Of a stretch of DNA of 64,000 bases, positions 38,994 through 47,384 are shown one piece after another. The notes under the pieces were generated by a model that was not told the DNA's origin, did not search any database, and saw only the letters and a program-made list of their open reading frames with translations. The translations under genes and the position numbers were made by a program. How positions within the stretch are numbered: position 1 is the first letter of the stretch; each line of letters opens with the position of its first letter. The DNA lies in the NCBI RefSeq assembly GCF_900112285.1, contig NZ_FOKZ01000004.1, forward strand, positions 186,001-250,000, in the 5' to 3' direction. This DNA comes from Polaromonas sp. OV174 (lineage in GTDB: Bacteria > Pseudomonadota > Gammaproteobacteria > Burkholderiales > Burkholderiaceae_C).

Positions 38994-39709
38994 CAGTCTT
39001 GTTGCTTGGCAAAGACATAACCCACGCCGCGCACCGTGAGAATGCGTTTCGGGTCCTTGGCGTCCAGTTCGATGGCGCTGCGGATGCGGCCCATGTGCAC
39101 GTCGATGGAGCGGTCAAAGGCTTCGAGTTCGCGGCCGCGCACGGCTTCCATGATCTGGTCCCGGCTGAGCACGCGGCCGGCGCGTTCGGCCAGCGCCACC
39201 AGCAGGTCGAACTGGTAAGAGGTCAGCTCGCAGGGCTTGCCCATGACAGACACGGTGCGCGCATCGCGGTCGATTTCCAGCGAACCAAAGCGCATCACCT
39301 TTTGGCCACCGGCGCTGGCCGCCGTGCTGCTTTCGCCGCCGCGCCGTAGCACGGCGCGAATGCGGGCCAGCAGCTCGCGCGGCTCAAAGGGCTTGGGCAG
39401 GTAGTCGTCGGCGCCGATTTCCAGTCCGACGATGCGGTCCATAGGATCGCCCTTGGCGGTCAGCATCAGCACGGCGGTGTGCGCCGTCTCATTGCCCAGG
39501 GCCTTGATGCGGCGGCAGACTTCCAGGCCGTCCATGTCGGGCAGCATCAGGTCCAGAATCACCAGATCTGGCGGGCTGGCCTGCAGCGCGGCCAGGCCGC
39601 TGGCGCCATCGGCGGCATGGCTGAAGCCATAACCCGACTGGCGCAAATATTCACCCACCATGGCGGCCAGGCGGGTGTCGTCTTCGATCATTAAAAGTTG
39701 CTGGGTCAT
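38993..39709 (-). CDS. OmpR-family response regulator
   Basis: This 238-aa protein has a receiver domain MTQQLLMIEDDTRLAAMVGEYLRQSG with phosphoacceptor Asp53 (LVILDLMLPDMDGLEVCRRIK), then a winged helix (VMRFGSLEIDRDARTVSVMGKPCELTSYQFDLLVALAERAGRVLSRDQIMEAVRGRELEAFDRSIDVHMGRIRSAIE). It is the partner of the adjacent kinase. The start at 39709 was chosen at the receiver N terminus; the open frame extends 25 codons upstream. The regulon is not deducible. Confidence 0.94.
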   Translation of the reverse strand: MTQQLLMIEDDTRLAAMVGEYLRQSGYGFSHAADGASGLAALQASPPDLVILDLMLPDMDGLEVCRRIKALGNETAHTAVLMLTAKGDPMDRIVGLEIGADDYLPKPFEPRELLARIRAVLRRGGESSTAASAGGQKVMRFGSLEIDRDARTVSVMGKPCELTSYQFDLLVALAERAGRVLSRDQIMEAVRGRELEAFDRSIDVHMGRIRSAIELDAKDPKRILTVRGVGYVFAKQQD

Positions 39710-39877
39710 GGGCGGGTCCTCGGTTGCGGGCGATGTTCTGTGGGTTGGCGCATCACCATGAAACGCATGGTGCGCCGGACGCAATAATTGCGCTTGAAGC
39801 CGCCGTAAAGTTACGGTAAACCGTGACGGCCAGGCGCCTGCCAGCCGGCTGGCATAGGGCGCCTAGTTTTTATGAAA

Positions 39878-39928
39878 TGCTATTTAATTAATAGCTGTCA
39901 GCGTTTGTTGTTATTGGCTTGCAGGCTT
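39878..39928 (+). repeat. Repeat A copy 9 (intergenic)
   Basis: TGCTATTTAATTAATAGCTG, CAGCG and TATTGGCTTGCAGGC. The repeat overlaps the last codons of the AmpG-like gene on the other strand (stop at 39911), so its 3' part is coding there. Confidence 0.75.
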
Positions 39929-41275
39929 AATTTGTCTTGAAGCCAGGGCCACCAGAACGAGTACCGGCAAGCCCAGCAAGGCCGAGGCGGTGAAAAACTG
40001 GCTGTAACCAAAGGCATCGACAAACTTGCCCGAATAGCCGGCCAGAAACTTGGGCAGCAACAGCATCATGGAGCTGAACAGCGCGTATTGCGTGGCCGAG
40101 TAGTTGACGTTGGTCAGGCTGGACAGGTAGGCGATGAAGGCGGCCGAGGCAATGCCGCTGGACAGGTTGTCGGCCGAAATCACGAAGATCAGCGCCGTGA
40201 CATCATGGCCGCGCGTGCCCAGCCAGGCGAACAGCAGGTTGCTGGCGGCGCTCAGGATGGCGCCCAGCATCAACACCTTCATCACACCAAAGCGCATGGC
40301 CAGACCGCCGCCGACAAAGGCGCCGACCAGGGTCATGATGACGCCGTAGATTTTGGTCACGGTGGCGACTTCGTCCTTGGTGTAGCCCATGTCCACGTAA
40401 AACGGATTCGCCATGATGCCCATCACCACATCGCTGATGCGGTACACCGCGATCAGCGCCAGGATCAGCAAGGCCTGCTTGCCGTAGCGGCGCAGAAAAT
40501 CGGCAAAAGGGGCGATCAGCGCGCCCTTGAGCCATTCGGCCAGGTTTTTGCTGGGCGGCAGCTCGCGGCGCTGCGGTTCGGGCGAGCACAGCACCGTCAC
40601 CATGCCCAGCAGCATGGAGGCGGCCATCACCAGGTAGGCGGTTTGCCAAGCGCCATGCTGGTAGCCGGTGAGGCTGGTGATTTCGGCGCGCGCGGCAATC
40701 CACAGCGCGCCGGCGCCGGCCCAGATCATGGCGATGCGGTAGCCGGTCTGGTAGGAGGCGGCCAGCGCGGCCTGGCGCTGGATGTCGGCCGACTCGATGC
40801 GATAGGCGTCCAGCGCAATGTCTTGCGTGGCCGAGCCAAAGGCCACCGCCAGCGCGCACCACACCACCGGCAGCAAAGCCTGTCGGGGATCGGTCAGGGC
40901 CATGGCCACCAGCGCCGTCATGATGAGGGTTTGCGACAACAGCAGCCAGCTGCGGCGCCGGCCCAGCCAGCGCGTCAGCAAGGGAATCGGCAGCCGGTCC
41001 ACCAGCGGCGCCCAGACCCACTTGAAGCCATAGGCCAGGCCGACCCAGCTCAGGTAGCCAATGGTGGTGCGGTCTATGCCGGCTTCGCGCAGCCAAAAAC
41101 TCAAGGTGCCAAATACCAGCAGCAGCGGCAGGCCGGCCGAAAAACCCAGCAACAGCATGCGCAGGGTGGCGGCCTCGGTGTACACATGCCAGACATCACG
41201 CCAGCTTTTTTTGGGGGCGGCGCTAGCCGGCGCCGCTGCTTGGCTAACAGGGAGAGAAGAGATTTTGTCGGTCAT
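39911..41275 (-). CDS. AmpG-like major facilitator permease
   Basis: This 454-aa protein has about 12 helices. AmpG-type features include LLLGFSAGLPLLLVFGTLSFWLREAGIDRTTIGYLSWVGLAYGFKWVWAPLVDRLPIPLLTRWLGRRRSWLLLSQ and QDIALDAYRIES. AmpG imports anhydro-muropeptides released during wall turnover. The C terminus of this protein is partly formed by repeat A sequence. It is divergent from the M48 protease gene. Confidence 0.88.
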   Translation of the reverse strand: MTDKISSLPVSQAAAPASAAPKKSWRDVWHVYTEAATLRMLLLGFSAGLPLLLVFGTLSFWLREAGIDRTTIGYLSWVGLAYGFKWVWAPLVDRLPIPLLTRWLGRRRSWLLLSQTLIMTALVAMALTDPRQALLPVVWCALAVAFGSATQDIALDAYRIESADIQRQAALAASYQTGYRIAMIWAGAGALWIAARAEITSLTGYQHGAWQTAYLVMAASMLLGMVTVLCSPEPQRRELPPSKNLAEWLKGALIAPFADFLRRYGKQALLILALIAVYRISDVVMGIMANPFYVDMGYTKDEVATVTKIYGVIMTLVGAFVGGGLAMRFGVMKVLMLGAILSAASNLLFAWLGTRGHDVTALIFVISADNLSSGIASAAFIAYLSSLTNVNYSATQYALFSSMMLLLPKFLAGYSGKFVDAFGYSQFFTASALLGLPVLVLVALASRQIKPASQ

Positions 41276-41306
41276 GAGGTTTTGAGATTCTGGCTATTAT
41301 TGACGC

Positions 41307-42149
41307 ATGTGCTTTTTATGCGACGCCAAACATTCCGCCTGGCCAGGCCGCCGGGCTTTTCTGCTGGCGGCCGCCGGCGCAACGGCGGCGGCAGTCGCTA
41401 CGCCCTTGCAGGCCCAGGTCAATGTCGGGCCGGCTTCGGGGCTGCGCAATCTGGTGCCGGCCGACGAGCTGGAAGGCGCGGCGACGCAGGAATACGACAA
41501 GCTGCTGGCCGAGGCCCGCGCCAAGGGCACGCTGGCGGCGCCAAGCAGTCCACAGCTGCAACGCCTGCGCAAGATTGCCCAGCGCCTGGTGCCGCAAACC
41601 GCTCAGTGGAATGACCGGGCCAAGGACTGGCGCTGGGAAGTCAACCTGATCAGCAGCAAGGAACTCAATGCCTTTTGCATGCCTGGCGGCAAGATTGCCT
41701 TTTACACCGGCATTCTGGAGCAGCTCAAACTGAGCGACGACGAGGCCGCCATGATCATGGGCCACGAGATGGCCCATGCCCTGCGCGAGCATGCGCGCGC
41801 CCGCATTGCCAAAAGCCAGGGGACCGGCACCTTGCTGTCCCTGGGCGCGCAACTGCTGGGGCTGGGGCAGCTGGGCGACGTGGCGGCCAGCATAGGCACG
41901 CAACTGCTCACGCTGCGCTTTAGCCGCGATGATGAAACCGACGCCGATCTGGTCGGACTGGAGCTGGCCGCGCGCGCCGGCTACAACCCGCAGGCCGCCG
42001 TCAGCCTGTGGGAGAAGATGGGCCAGGCCAGCGCTGGCGCGGGCGGCCCGAGCTTTCTGTCCACCCACCCTTCGGGGCCGGATCGCATCCAGCAGCTGCA
42101 GTCCAATGTGCCCAAGGTTCAGGGTCTTTATCTGCGCGCGCGTGGCTGA
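41307..42149 (+). CDS. M48-family metalloprotease
   Basis: In this 280-aa protein the N terminus carries a Tat-like or Sec signal (RRAFLLAAAGATAAAVATPLQA) preceded by MCFLCDAKHS. The zinc site is HEMAH at His153-Glu154-His157 (IMGHEMAHALREHARA), with Glu210 in FSRDDETDADLVGLELAARAGYNP as the probable third ligand. It acts in the periplasm, where relatives such as LoiP and BepA do quality control. The start is the ATG at 41307. A shorter start is not required, since the Cys-rich leader recurs in relatives as I know them. Confidence 0.92.
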   Translation: MCFLCDAKHSAWPGRRAFLLAAAGATAAAVATPLQAQVNVGPASGLRNLVPADELEGAATQEYDKLLAEARAKGTLAAPSSPQLQRLRKIAQRLVPQTAQWNDRAKDWRWEVNLISSKELNAFCMPGGKIAFYTGILEQLKLSDDEAAMIMGHEMAHALREHARARIAKSQGTGTLLSLGAQLLGLGQLGDVAASIGTQLLTLRFSRDDETDADLVGLELAARAGYNPQAAVSLWEKMGQASAGAGGPSFLSTHPSGPDRIQQLQSNVPKVQGLYLRARG

Positions 42150-42198
42150 GGCCGCCTAGGCCACAGCACGCCGTCTTGGTTTTGCCGGCCCCGCGTTC

Positions 42199-43398
42199 AT
42201 GAGCGATCCTGTTCCGCCCGACTTGCGTACTGGTGATCAGCTCCGCTTGCCGGCTTTCTTCAGCCGGGCCTGGTGGCGCGCTTTCCGGCCGGCCCGCACC
42301 CGTATCAACACGCGTGAGCGCCTGCGCCTGGTGGCGGGCTCGCTGATCGGCATTTTTCTGACCGGTCTGCTCTGTCATCTGGTCAGCGGCACGGCGGTAG
42401 CGAGCCTGCCCTGGCTGGTGGCGCCTTTGGGTGCCAGTGCGGTGCTGGTGTTTGCCCTGCCGGCCAGCCCTTTGGCCCAGCCCTGGTCCGTGGTGGGGGG
42501 CAATACGGTGTCGGCCCTGGTGGGCATTGCCGGGGTTCATGGCATGCACCTGTTGGGCTCACCCGAGTTGGCGGCCGCGCTCGCCGTGGCCACGGCCATC
42601 GCCCTGATGCTGGCGCTGCGCTGCCTGCATCCGCCGGGCGGGGCCACCGCGCTGATGATGGTGCTGGGCGGCATTTCAGACCCGCTGTTTGCCTTTTATC
42701 CGGTGCTGCTCAATTCGGCCCTGCTGGTGGCCGCCGGCATTGTCTACAACAACGCCACGCGCCGGCCCTATCCGCACATGCAGCTGGCGCCGGCCACGGC
42801 GCCGCTTTCCGGCCAGGCCAAGCTGCTGGATGCCGACCTGGACGCCGTGCTGGCGCGCTACAACCAGGTGCTGGACGTCAGCCGGGATGACCTCAAGGCC
42901 TTGCTGGTGCAAACCCAGTCGCGCGCCTACGACCGCAAACTGGCCGAAGTGCGCTGCGCCGACATCATGTCGCGCGATCTGGTGACGGTGGAGTTCGGCA
43001 CGCCGCTGCAGGAAGCCTGGGCGCTGCTGCGTGAGCGCCGCATCAAGGCGCTGCCGGTGGTGGACCGCACGTTTCGCATTGCCGGCATCATCACGCTGGC
43101 CGATTTCATGCGGGCCGCCGAGCTGGACCTGTATGAAGGCTTCGACGACAAGCTGCGCAAACTGATACGCAGCAGCCGCACCATCCACTCGAACAAGCCC
43201 GAGGTGGTCGGCCAGATCATGACGCGTAATGTGCGCGTGGCCAGCGAGCAGCGCCATCTGGTGGAGCTGGTGCCGCTGTTCGGCAGCACCGGCCATCACC
43301 ACATTCCCATCATCGGCGAGGGCGAGCGCCTGGTCGGCATGATCACCCAGTCCGACCTGGTCGCCGCCTTGGGGCGGGCCGCCGACCCGGCCTCGTGA
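42199..43398 (+). CDS. HPP-family membrane protein with CBS pair
   Basis: This 399-aa protein has an N-terminal HPP membrane domain (about residues 45-185) with the signature LRCLHPPGGATALMMVLGG and four or five helices. It is followed by two CBS domains (CADIMSRDLVTVEFGTPLQEAWALLRERRIKALPVVDRTFRIAGIITLADFM and GQIMTRNVRVASEQRHLVELVPLFGSTGHHHIPIIGEGERLVGMITQSDLV). CBS pairs bind adenosine nucleotides and would gate the membrane part. Some HPP proteins move nitrite; the substrate here is unknown. Confidence 0.92.
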   Translation: MSDPVPPDLRTGDQLRLPAFFSRAWWRAFRPARTRINTRERLRLVAGSLIGIFLTGLLCHLVSGTAVASLPWLVAPLGASAVLVFALPASPLAQPWSVVGGNTVSALVGIAGVHGMHLLGSPELAAALAVATAIALMLALRCLHPPGGATALMMVLGGISDPLFAFYPVLLNSALLVAAGIVYNNATRRPYPHMQLAPATAPLSGQAKLLDADLDAVLARYNQVLDVSRDDLKALLVQTQSRAYDRKLAEVRCADIMSRDLVTVEFGTPLQEAWALLRERRIKALPVVDRTFRIAGIITLADFMRAAELDLYEGFDDKLRKLIRSSRTIHSNKPEVVGQIMTRNVRVASEQRHLVELVPLFGSTGHHHIPIIGEGERLVGMITQSDLVAALGRAADPAS

Positions 43399-43411
43399 AG
43401 CCGGCGGCGCT

Positions 43412-43993
43412 TCAGGCCATGAAGGCCAGGGGAACGGGGTTTTCGCCCAGGGCATTGAGCAATATGGCCCAGTGCATGGATTCATCGCCCAGGATGCTGG
43501 CGGCGGCCTTGGCCAGATCACGGTCGGCGAACAAGGGCACGGCCCCCAGGTAGGCGCTGACGGCGCCTTTTTCCAGCGTGGCGGCAAAGCGCAGCACATC
43601 GGCCTGGTTTTTCAGCTTGTCGACCGGAAATTCGTATTTGTCCTTGGCCAGCACCGGTTTGCCGCCCAGCTTGCTGACCACCGAGGCCAGCAGTGCGGCA
43701 TGTGCCTTGTGATGGCCCTGGAATTGCACGGCCAGATCCAGCACCGGCTTTTGCAGCAGCCCGCTTTCGGCGCCGACCTGATAGGCGGCAACCGCCTCCA
43801 GCTCCGCGCCCAGCGCCGAGTTCAGGATGCCGACATCCTTGCCCGGGGATTTGGTGGGCTTGCCGGCGGCCAGGCTTTCGCGTCCGGCCAGCATGGCAAT
43901 GGCGGTGCCCGACAGGGTCAGGCCGGTGACGCGCAGAATGCCGCGGCGGCTGCTCAGGATTTGTTCGCCCTGTTGAATAAAGCTGAATGACAT
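43412..43993 (-). CDS. Ferritin-like domain protein with twin-arginine-like signal
   Basis: This 193-aa protein has an N-terminal RRGILRVTGLTLSGTAIAMLAGRESLAAG, a twin-arginine-type leader, so it is probably periplasmic. The mature part is a four-helix bundle typical of Ferritin_2: DVGILNSALGAELEAVAAYQVGAESGLL, LAVQFQGHHKAHAALLASVVSKLGG, FAATLEKGAVSAYLGAVPLF and ASILGDESMHWAILLNALGE. Candidate metal ligands are the Glu and His in ELEAVAAYQ, QGHHKAH, TLEKGAVSAY and DESMHW. GGAGGA lies 8 nt upstream of the chosen ATG. It is just downstream of, and probably controlled by, the ECF sigma gene. Confidence 0.87.
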   Translation of the reverse strand: MSFSFIQQGEQILSSRRGILRVTGLTLSGTAIAMLAGRESLAAGKPTKSPGKDVGILNSALGAELEAVAAYQVGAESGLLQKPVLDLAVQFQGHHKAHAALLASVVSKLGGKPVLAKDKYEFPVDKLKNQADVLRFAATLEKGAVSAYLGAVPLFADRDLAKAAASILGDESMHWAILLNALGENPVPLAFMA

Positions 43994-44101
43994 GATGATC
44001 TCCTCCAAGTGGACCGAGCGCAGACGAAGTTATTCCCAAGTCATCTGCGCTGAAAATGACTTGATGAAGTGACTGAGTGAGTGGGGGGACGTGGTCTAGG
44101 G

Positions 44102-44818
44102 CTAGGGCGGTGGCGTGCTGCCAACGCCGCTGCCATGGCGTATCGCCTGCAGCACCGTGTTAACCATGCGGTCGCAGCGTCCGCCTTCAAAGGCAAAGGC
44201 ATCTTGCAGACCAAGCTTCACGTCACGCTGCAAGGACTGGCGCAGCATCTGGCGGGCCCGAAACAGCCGGGTCTTGACCAGGGCCGGTGAAATGTCCAGG
44301 CATTGGGCGGTTTCCTCAACGCTCAACTCTTCCACCGCGCGCAGCATGAACACCGTGCGGTGCTCGTCGGGCAGGCGGTCAATTTTGCTTTCGAGCAGAC
44401 TTCGTAATTGTTCGCGCATGGCCAGGTCCTCCGGCGTTTCCGAAAGCATCAGTTCGATGGCGTTGAGGGCGTGGTTGTGATCCATGGCAAAGGCCGTATC
44501 GCCTTGCAGGCGCTGCCCGGCCCTGCTCTGCTGGCGTTTTTTGTTCAGGGCCTCGTTGATCACGATGCGTGTCAGCCAGGTGGAAAGCTGGGCCGTGCCC
44601 TGGAAGTTTTTCAAGGCCACGAAGGCGCGCAAATAGGCTTCCTGCACCGCGTCCTCGGCATCGCCATCGGCGTGCAATATGCTGCGCGCCACGCGGAACA
44701 GGCGCCGGTTGTGGGTGCGCATCAGCTGCTCGAAGGCTTGCAGATTGCCTGCGGCAAGTTGCGCCATCAGCACTTGCGGATCGCTGGGTGCCGGGGCTGC
44801 GGGCGACAGGGTTTGCAT
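44102..44818 (-). CDS. ECF RNA polymerase sigma factor
   Basis: This 238-aa sigma-70 family protein has region 2 (LMAQLAAGNLQAFEQLMRTHNRRLFRVARSILHADGDAEDAVQEAYLRAFVALKNFQGTAQLSTWLTRIVINEALNKKR) and region 4 (DRLPDEHRTVFMLRAVEELSVEETAQCLDISPALVKTRLFRARQMLR). The C terminus has about 30 extra residues and no zinc-binding domain. No anti-sigma gene is adjacent. The next gene on this strand encodes the ferritin-like protein. An ECF-type promoter may lie upstream at 44851-44879. Confidence 0.94.
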   Translation of the reverse strand: MQTLSPAAPAPSDPQVLMAQLAAGNLQAFEQLMRTHNRRLFRVARSILHADGDAEDAVQEAYLRAFVALKNFQGTAQLSTWLTRIVINEALNKKRQQSRAGQRLQGDTAFAMDHNHALNAIELMLSETPEDLAMREQLRSLLESKIDRLPDEHRTVFMLRAVEELSVEETAQCLDISPALVKTRLFRARQMLRQSLQRDVKLGLQDAFAFEGGRCDRMVNTVLQAIRHGSGVGSTPPP

Positions 44819-44850
44819 GCATTCACCTTTTTGGGTCGGTATTGCTGCAT

Positions 44851-44879
44851 TAGATGGTTTGCGCGGCAGTCAGGTTACA
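44851..44879 (-). promoter_or_regulatory. Possible ECF-type promoter of the sigma gene
   Basis: On the minus strand TGTAACC is followed after 16 nt by CATCTA. A TGTAACC -35 with a CGTCT-like -10 occurs at several ECF promoters. This would suggest autoregulation. The evidence is a single match. Confidence 0.35.
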
Positions 44880-44993
44880 GCTATTTATCGCAAGAGGGCG
44901 TTTGCGCTGGCGCATGCGCGGCTCGTCACCATCTGCTGTAATACGCTGACTCGGGCTGAGCGCTCATGGCGGCCCGGTTTTGGAGCCGTGCCG

Positions 44994-45761
44994 ATGAAAC
45001 TCAACATCCTGTCCGATCTGCACCTGAGCTGCGGTGATCTGGACCTTCCCGACAATGACGCCGATGTGGTCATTTTGGCCGGCGACATTGCGCGCCCGCT
45101 GGAGGCGGTGACGTGGGCCCGTGGTTTTGACAAGCCGGTGCTCTATGTCCCGGGCAACCACGAGTTTTACGGCGGCAGCCTGGCCGACACGGTGGCCGAA
45201 CTCAAACGGCTGTGCAGTGGCAGCCGCATTCAGGTGCTCGACTGCGATGAAGTCATGCTGGATGGCGTGCGCTTTCTGGGCGCCACGATGTGGACCGATT
45301 TCAGGCTTTTTGGCGAGGGCGAGCCCCGCCTGCAGGCGATGAAAGAAGCGCAGGGCTTCATGGGCGACTTCAAGAGAATCCATGCCGACAAGCTTGCCGA
45401 GCGGCTGTTCACGCCCGAGGACTGCGCCCAGTTGTGCCTGCACCACGCCAACTGGCTGGAAGGCCGGCTGGCCCAGCAGCATGCCGGGCCTACCGTGGTG
45501 CTCACCCACCATGCGCCCTCGCGCGCCAGCATTCATCCGCGCTTTGCTGGCTCGGCGCTCAACGCCTGCTTTGTGTCCGATCTGGCGCACCTGGCCGGCG
45601 CCGACCGCGCGCAGCTGTGGGTGCACGGCCATACCCACGACAGCTTCGACTATGAGATCAAGGGCACGCGCGTGGTCTGCAATCCGCGCGGCTATGCCCG
45701 GGACGGCGTCAATGAAAACCCCTTGTTTGACCGCAATTTCGTGGTCGAGATAGGGCGCTGA
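44994..45761 (+). CDS. Calcineurin-like metallophosphoesterase
   Basis: This 255-aa protein has metal-ligand motifs MKLNILSDLHLSCGDL (D-x-H), VVILAGDIARPLEAV (GD), LYVPGNHEFYGG (GNHE), VVLTHHAPSR and LWVHGHTHDSFDYEIKGTRVVCNPRGY (GHTH plus the CNPRGY end typical of this subgroup). No signal peptide. The substrate is unknown. The start at 44994 was chosen at MKLNILSD; a long non-conserved extension upstream overlaps the sigma factor gene on the other strand. Confidence 0.92.
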   Translation: MKLNILSDLHLSCGDLDLPDNDADVVILAGDIARPLEAVTWARGFDKPVLYVPGNHEFYGGSLADTVAELKRLCSGSRIQVLDCDEVMLDGVRFLGATMWTDFRLFGEGEPRLQAMKEAQGFMGDFKRIHADKLAERLFTPEDCAQLCLHHANWLEGRLAQQHAGPTVVLTHHAPSRASIHPRFAGSALNACFVSDLAHLAGADRAQLWVHGHTHDSFDYEIKGTRVVCNPRGYARDGVNENPLFDRNFVVEIGR

Positions 45762-45797
45762 AACGCCGGCATCCACGGCTTGGCAAGGAGGCAAGAC

Positions 45798-46109
45798 ATG
45801 AGCACATGGTTTTCAAAACAGCTGGGCGATGGCGTCTGGTCTTTCAGCATGAGGGACCAGGTCAAGGATGCCTTTTTGCCCTTGTATGTGCTGGCCGGCC
45901 GGCCCGTGGAGATGGCGGTGTTCACCCGGCATGAGTCGGAAGGGCGTTTGCAGTGTGAAGTCGTGGCCTATTTTTCGCCGGCGGCCGTTAGCGTGGCGCG
46001 TGCCCTGCACGCCACGCCGTGCCAGAAGCCGGCGCGCGGCGAGCTGGACTTGCTGGCGGGCGAGCCGGGCTGCTGGCCGCTGCTGTTTCCGTCTGACGCC
46101 GCGGAATGA
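45798..46109 (+). CDS. Hypothetical protein
   Basis: This 103-aa protein (MSTWFSKQLGDGVWSFSMRDQVKDAFLPLYVLAGRPVEMAVFTRHESEGRLQCEVVAYFSPAAVSVARALHATPC...) has no recognised domain, signal or membrane span. AAGGAG lies 8 nt upstream of the ATG, and the codon use matches the neighbours, so it is probably real. It follows the metallophosphoesterase by 36 bp. Confidence 0.7.
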   Translation: MSTWFSKQLGDGVWSFSMRDQVKDAFLPLYVLAGRPVEMAVFTRHESEGRLQCEVVAYFSPAAVSVARALHATPCQKPARGELDLLAGEPGCWPLLFPSDAAE

Positions 46110-46158
46110 ACAAGGAGCCCGTCGTCATGGCGGGAATGTTCTATTTTATCGATAAAAA

Positions 46159-46210
46159 TGGCATGTAGCGCCCGTATGACATGCGCCAACAGCTATATAT
46201 TTGATAGCAA
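46159..46210 (-). repeat. Repeat A copy 10 (intergenic)
   Basis: On the minus strand: TTGCTATCAAATATATAGCTG, TTGGCGC and GGGCGCTACATGCC. It sits in the 150-bp gap between two convergent genes. Confidence 0.75.
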
Positions 46211-46258
46211 AAAAAGGCGCTTGCTAGCTCGGAGCTGCAAGCCGTACGCCACCGCAGG

Positions 46259-47131
46259 CTAGGCCGGCACGGCACACTGCCTGGATCGGTCAAGCTTCAG
46301 GCAGCGCTTGAACGGGTAATTGCGACCTTCCTTGATCGCCAGGATCATTTGCTCAACCTTCTTGGCAGAGCGAGTGCCGAAGTAATAGTCGTAAATCTCG
46401 CCATTGACGATGATGGCCACCTGTGGCGATCCATTTCGCCCGGAACTGGCCTCATCAAGTTTTGCCTTGTAGGGCTTCACCTCATCGGGCAGGAACATCG
46501 ACGATGGCACGGGTGAGGTGACTGCTTTTGACACATACGAGAACCGAATCGCCTTAAACGCCGCAGTCTGTTGGAGCTTGGGCAATTCGAGCCCTCGCCA
46601 AGCCACACAAGGCGGGCAATCGTTGCCTCCCATGACGACCATGTGAATGTTCGGCGGCGTGGTTGGCGCCGCGGCATGATTGGCGGCAGCCGCCGTAGCC
46701 GAGTTAACGGCGACGCTCTCAAGCCGTTCCAGCTTGACCGGCTTCACAACGCCGTTCTTGGAAGTAAAGGTACCCGTAAAAGAGCCATCCGTGAGCTGTT
46801 TGGCAACGATTTTGCTGTCGGCTGGCGTCACTAGCTCCAGCCGGCGTTCTGTGCCCGATTGCGTCATCTCGCCCCGAATTGGCGAGCGCTTGCCGTCAAG
46901 CCATCCATAAGTCGCATCGAGCAGGAAGGCGCCGTTCGTCCCCGTCGCAACACCGCGAATGATCAAACTGCGCTGACGCGGCTCATCGGCAACCGTCACG
47001 ACCCAGGAAGCAATCAGATCGCTCTGCGGTGGATTGACCGCAGGCTGGCCGGATTGCGCGGACACCGTATCTACCCGCGCAAAGAGAAGAAGAACCAGCA
47101 AGCACCTAAATGCCCAGAACAGCTGTCGCAT
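46259..47131 (-). CDS. Periplasmic thioredoxin-like protein with CPPC
   Basis: This 290-aa protein has an N-terminal signal or anchor (MRQLFWAFRCLLVLLLFARVDTVSAQ). A beta-rich domain follows (residues 30-140) resembling a secreted sensor or binding module (SWVVTVADEPRQRSLIIRGVATGTNGAFLLDATYGWLDGKRSPIRGEM). The C-terminal region carries MVVMGGNDCPPCVAWRGLELPKLQ (C172, C175), a thioredoxin-type active site, and SPQVAIIVNGEIYDYYFG. The local sequence looks less GC-rich than its surroundings. Electron partners are unknown. The start at 47131 was chosen at the signal peptide. Confidence 0.78.
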   Translation of the reverse strand: MRQLFWAFRCLLVLLLFARVDTVSAQSGQPAVNPPQSDLIASWVVTVADEPRQRSLIIRGVATGTNGAFLLDATYGWLDGKRSPIRGEMTQSGTERRLELVTPADSKIVAKQLTDGSFTGTFTSKNGVVKPVKLERLESVAVNSATAAAANHAAAPTTPPNIHMVVMGGNDCPPCVAWRGLELPKLQQTAAFKAIRFSYVSKAVTSPVPSSMFLPDEVKPYKAKLDEASSGRNGSPQVAIIVNGEIYDYYFGTRSAKKVEQMILAIKEGRNYPFKRCLKLDRSRQCAVPA

Positions 47132-47384
47132 GATGATGTTTCCGATTCGACAAAGAAAAAACACCTCAATTTCCTGGGCCAATCGTAAGCCGAGGTGAGG
47201 GCGCTGTGCAAAACCTCCTCAGCTGTGTGCTTGATGCCAGCCCAGGTTCTTGGCATAGGCTCGCCTTGAACCCGAACTCTTCCCGCTGGCGGCGTTGACC
47301 TTGTACCGCGGTTCGCTGCCACGGAATTCGGCGAGCCAGGGTCGTGCCAAGACATTGCGGTTAGCATATCCGGCTGGAGAACCA

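Noticed and set aside
44871..44893. Further repeat A copy in the sigma factor leader
   Set aside because: Only a TTGCGATAAATAGCTG-like left half matches; the GGGCTACAGGCC end is missing.
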